Source: Bacteroidota bacterium (lineage in GTDB: Bacteria > Bacteroidota > Bacteroidia > Chitinophagales > Chitinophagaceae). Taken from it: a stretch of 64,000 nucleotides of DNA. Shown here piece after piece: positions 62,598-64,000 of this stretch. Below the pieces are notes generated by a model. That model saw only the letters and a program-made list of their open reading frames with translations, was not told the origin of the DNA and did no database searches. Within the stretch, counting starts at the first letter, position 1; the number at the start of each line of letters is the position of its first letter. The stretch spans positions 1 to 64,000 of the forward strand of contig JAPLEH010000053.1 in the NCBI GenBank assembly GCA_026391455.1, written 5' to 3'. A program made the position numbers and the translations under genes.

Positions 62598-62681
62598 ATA
62601 CAATCGTTTATGGCAAGGAAGTTAGTTTATTTTTAGCGCCGCTGTGCAGGGGAATAAGAAAAAAAGAGTAATGCTCAGGAA

Positions 62682-64000
62682 TTAAAAGGCAAGCCGGAAG
62701 CTTCCGAATATGCCAAATGTTTTATCACCTGTTTTGGGCAGGGTGGAAGGCAACACGCGCCAGATAAAATCAACCCGGAATACATGGAAGATGTTGTCAA
62801 TACCGGTACCCAGTTCGAGATAGGTCTTGCCATCTAATGTTTGAAAGTTGTGTCCATTCACAAAGTTGAGTGTTTTATTGGCTTCCGTAAGGCTGCCCCA
62901 GAGGGCTTTGGCGGTCCAGAATTGGCGGAAACGTAATTTGGGAAAAAGGCGGAAGATGCCATTGCCGATATTGTGTTCGATATTGACACCCGCATATTTA
63001 TCATGTACAAATTCCCAGCGGTTCATCATGTTAAACGCATACTTGTTATAGTAATGCAGCTCATTGCCCGGAGCCACATCCAGCAGCGGATAGGGAAGGG
63101 TACCAAAGGTTTTTCCTCCGTACACATAATACCAGAAACTGCCAAAGGGCGGGATCTTCATATAGTCGGAAATGCTGGCAGATACTTTCGTGTAAGTATA
63201 GCTGCTTTTGAATACACCGGCAATACCACGGGAGATAAATAATTCACCGATCGGGTATGGGCTGCCAAGGCTGGTACGGAAAAATGTATTCTCCAGAAAT
63301 TTTTCGAGGTAGGCAAAGCGTAGTTTGATGGATACTTCAAAATTCGACAACGCATCGCCGCTGCTCACCAGCGAAAAAGAATCTTTGGGTATCAGGTTTT
63401 GTAAGGGAGTGAAATTTTTGTGGGTAATGGCGAGCAATTTCGAAAAGCCGGTACGGCTTTCATGAAAAAATTCAAATCGCTTTTCTGCGATCTTTAAAAA
63501 CTTAATGGGGATATTCGGTTTGCGGATGGCCAGTGCAAATACATTGTCTGCAGTTACTTCTCCATAATAGTTCTGCCCGAAATCCAGATCATTGGTATAG
63601 GATCCGTAGAAGTAGAGGCGCGGATGTTTTTTAGGAAGATAAAAGAGTTCGCCTTTCCCTTTCAGTTTACGGTCTTTAAAGCCATATGCGAGATAGGTAT
63701 GCCACCACCAGCGTTTATCAAAGTGTTGGTTGGTGCCGAGGTCAAAACGGATGCGTAATCCTTCCCAGGCATTGGAAGTGACCCAGTTGAACCAGGGACC
63801 GATCTGAAAGTTGCCGATGTTTTTATAACCGGTGCCGATAAAATTGATCGTATTGGTGAAACGCTGAAATACCGGGGCATTGGTAAGTGTATCGATCATA
63901 CGAATGATACTGCTTTCGGTTTTACTCAGGGGCTCATGCCGGGAGTCTGCCCAGTAGCTTCTGTCTTTTTCAGCAGCATTGGCTAGGGTGATAATCTCTT
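62682..64000 (-). CDS. DUF5686-type outer-membrane protein, 5' end missing
   Basis: The C-terminal 438 codons of a larger protein whose start lies beyond base 64000; the frame is open to the edge. The conserved segment YWADSRHEPLSKTE is followed by a barrel-like region of alternating strands (WWWHTYLAYGFKDRKLKGKG, PRLYFYGSYTNDLDFGQNYY, YLELGTGIDNIFHVFRVDF) and a C-terminal GSFRLAF. This fits the DUF5686 family, large surface proteins that usually start with a carboxypeptidase-regulatory-like domain. Function unknown. Confidence 0.75.
   Translation of the reverse strand, partial: EIITLANAAEKDRSYWADSRHEPLSKTESSIIRMIDTLTNAPVFQRFTNTINFIGTGYKNIGNFQIGPWFNWVTSNAWEGLRIRFDLGTNQHFDKRWWWHTYLAYGFKDRKLKGKGELFYLPKKHPRLYFYGSYTNDLDFGQNYYGEVTADNVFALAIRKPNIPIKFLKIAEKRFEFFHESRTGFSKLLAITHKNFTPLQNLIPKDSFSLVSSGDALSNFEVSIKLRFAYLEKFLENTFFRTSLGSPYPIGELFISRGIAGVFKSSYTYTKVSASISDYMKIPPFGSFWYYVYGGKTFGTLPYPLLDVAPGNELHYYNKYAFNMMNRWEFVHDKYAGVNIEHNIGNGIFRLFPKLRFRQFWTAKALWGSLTEANKTLNFVNGHNFQTLDGKTYLELGTGIDNIFHVFRVDFIWRVLPSTLPKTGDKTFGIFGSFRLAF

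Overview
This window comes from a member of the phylum Bacteroidota, most probably the family Chitinophagaceae. The evidence is the type IX secretion/gliding cluster gldK-gldL-gldM-gldN, a gldB-type lipoprotein, three TonB-dependent receptors, an ECF sigma factor beside a membrane protein typical of this group, and repeated TAnnTTTG promoter boxes, the known -7 element of the phylum. The genus cannot be told from the sequence. There is no rRNA, CRISPR array, insertion sequence, phage or plasmid gene; this is ordinary chromosome with about 60 genes, mostly housekeeping and envelope functions.

Layout. 1-5.5 kb: tRNA-Arg(CCG), a MarC-type membrane protein, a small Cys-rich protein, a BtuB-like receptor behind a cobalamin riboswitch, and a LytS/LytTR two-component pair. 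5.7-14.3 kb: an outer-membrane protein, two intergenic word-repeat arrays, a secreted intradiol dioxygenase-like lipoprotein, an unrecognised protein coupled to a pirin-like bicupin, a TonB receptor, an amino acid permease coupled to a Cys/Met-metabolism PLP enzyme, and a Uma2 nuclease. 14.4-25.8 kb: TolC- and MacA-like efflux parts without a permease, gpsA, two small membrane proteins, hemW (no ordinary start codon), an Omp85-like protein, a DUF4271 protein, hemD and a YyaL/DUF255 protein. 25.9-31.3 kb: gldKLMN. 31.3-40.9 kb, all on the minus strand: uvrC with a lipoprotein, an ECF sigma factor with its membrane partner, and a run of gpmI, a haem-binding-domain protein, an unknown membrane protein and a haem-type TonB receptor. 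41-50.3 kb: DUF4783, nadC, a SUI1 factor, a CDGSH protein, icd, apaG, a fatty-acid desaturase, gldB, nadE and a lipocalin-like lipoprotein. 50.4-58.7 kb: a MoxR/DUF58/BatD-like/BatA operon, rsgA, small proteins, a gamma-carbonic anhydrase and a class III aminotransferase. 58.7-64 kb: glpF, glpD, glpK and the 3' part of a DUF5686-type gene that runs off the window.

Functional links: gpsA and glpKDF meet at glycerol-3-phosphate; hemD, hemW and a probable haem uptake locus meet at haem; nadC and nadE both serve NAD synthesis; gldB and gldKLMN serve gliding and type IX secretion.

The least explained structure is between genes. Several gaps hold short-word tandem arrays (8-mers, 9-mers, a 57-58-nt unit, AT-rich words). 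Some are interrupted by small GC-rich hairpins with 5-bp stems, and most begin within a few bases of a stop codon. Two loci 49 kb apart carry the same 8-mer family with the same hairpin cassette. At least four genes have a perfect TAnnTTTG box only 4-5 nt before the ATG, which predicts leaderless mRNAs.
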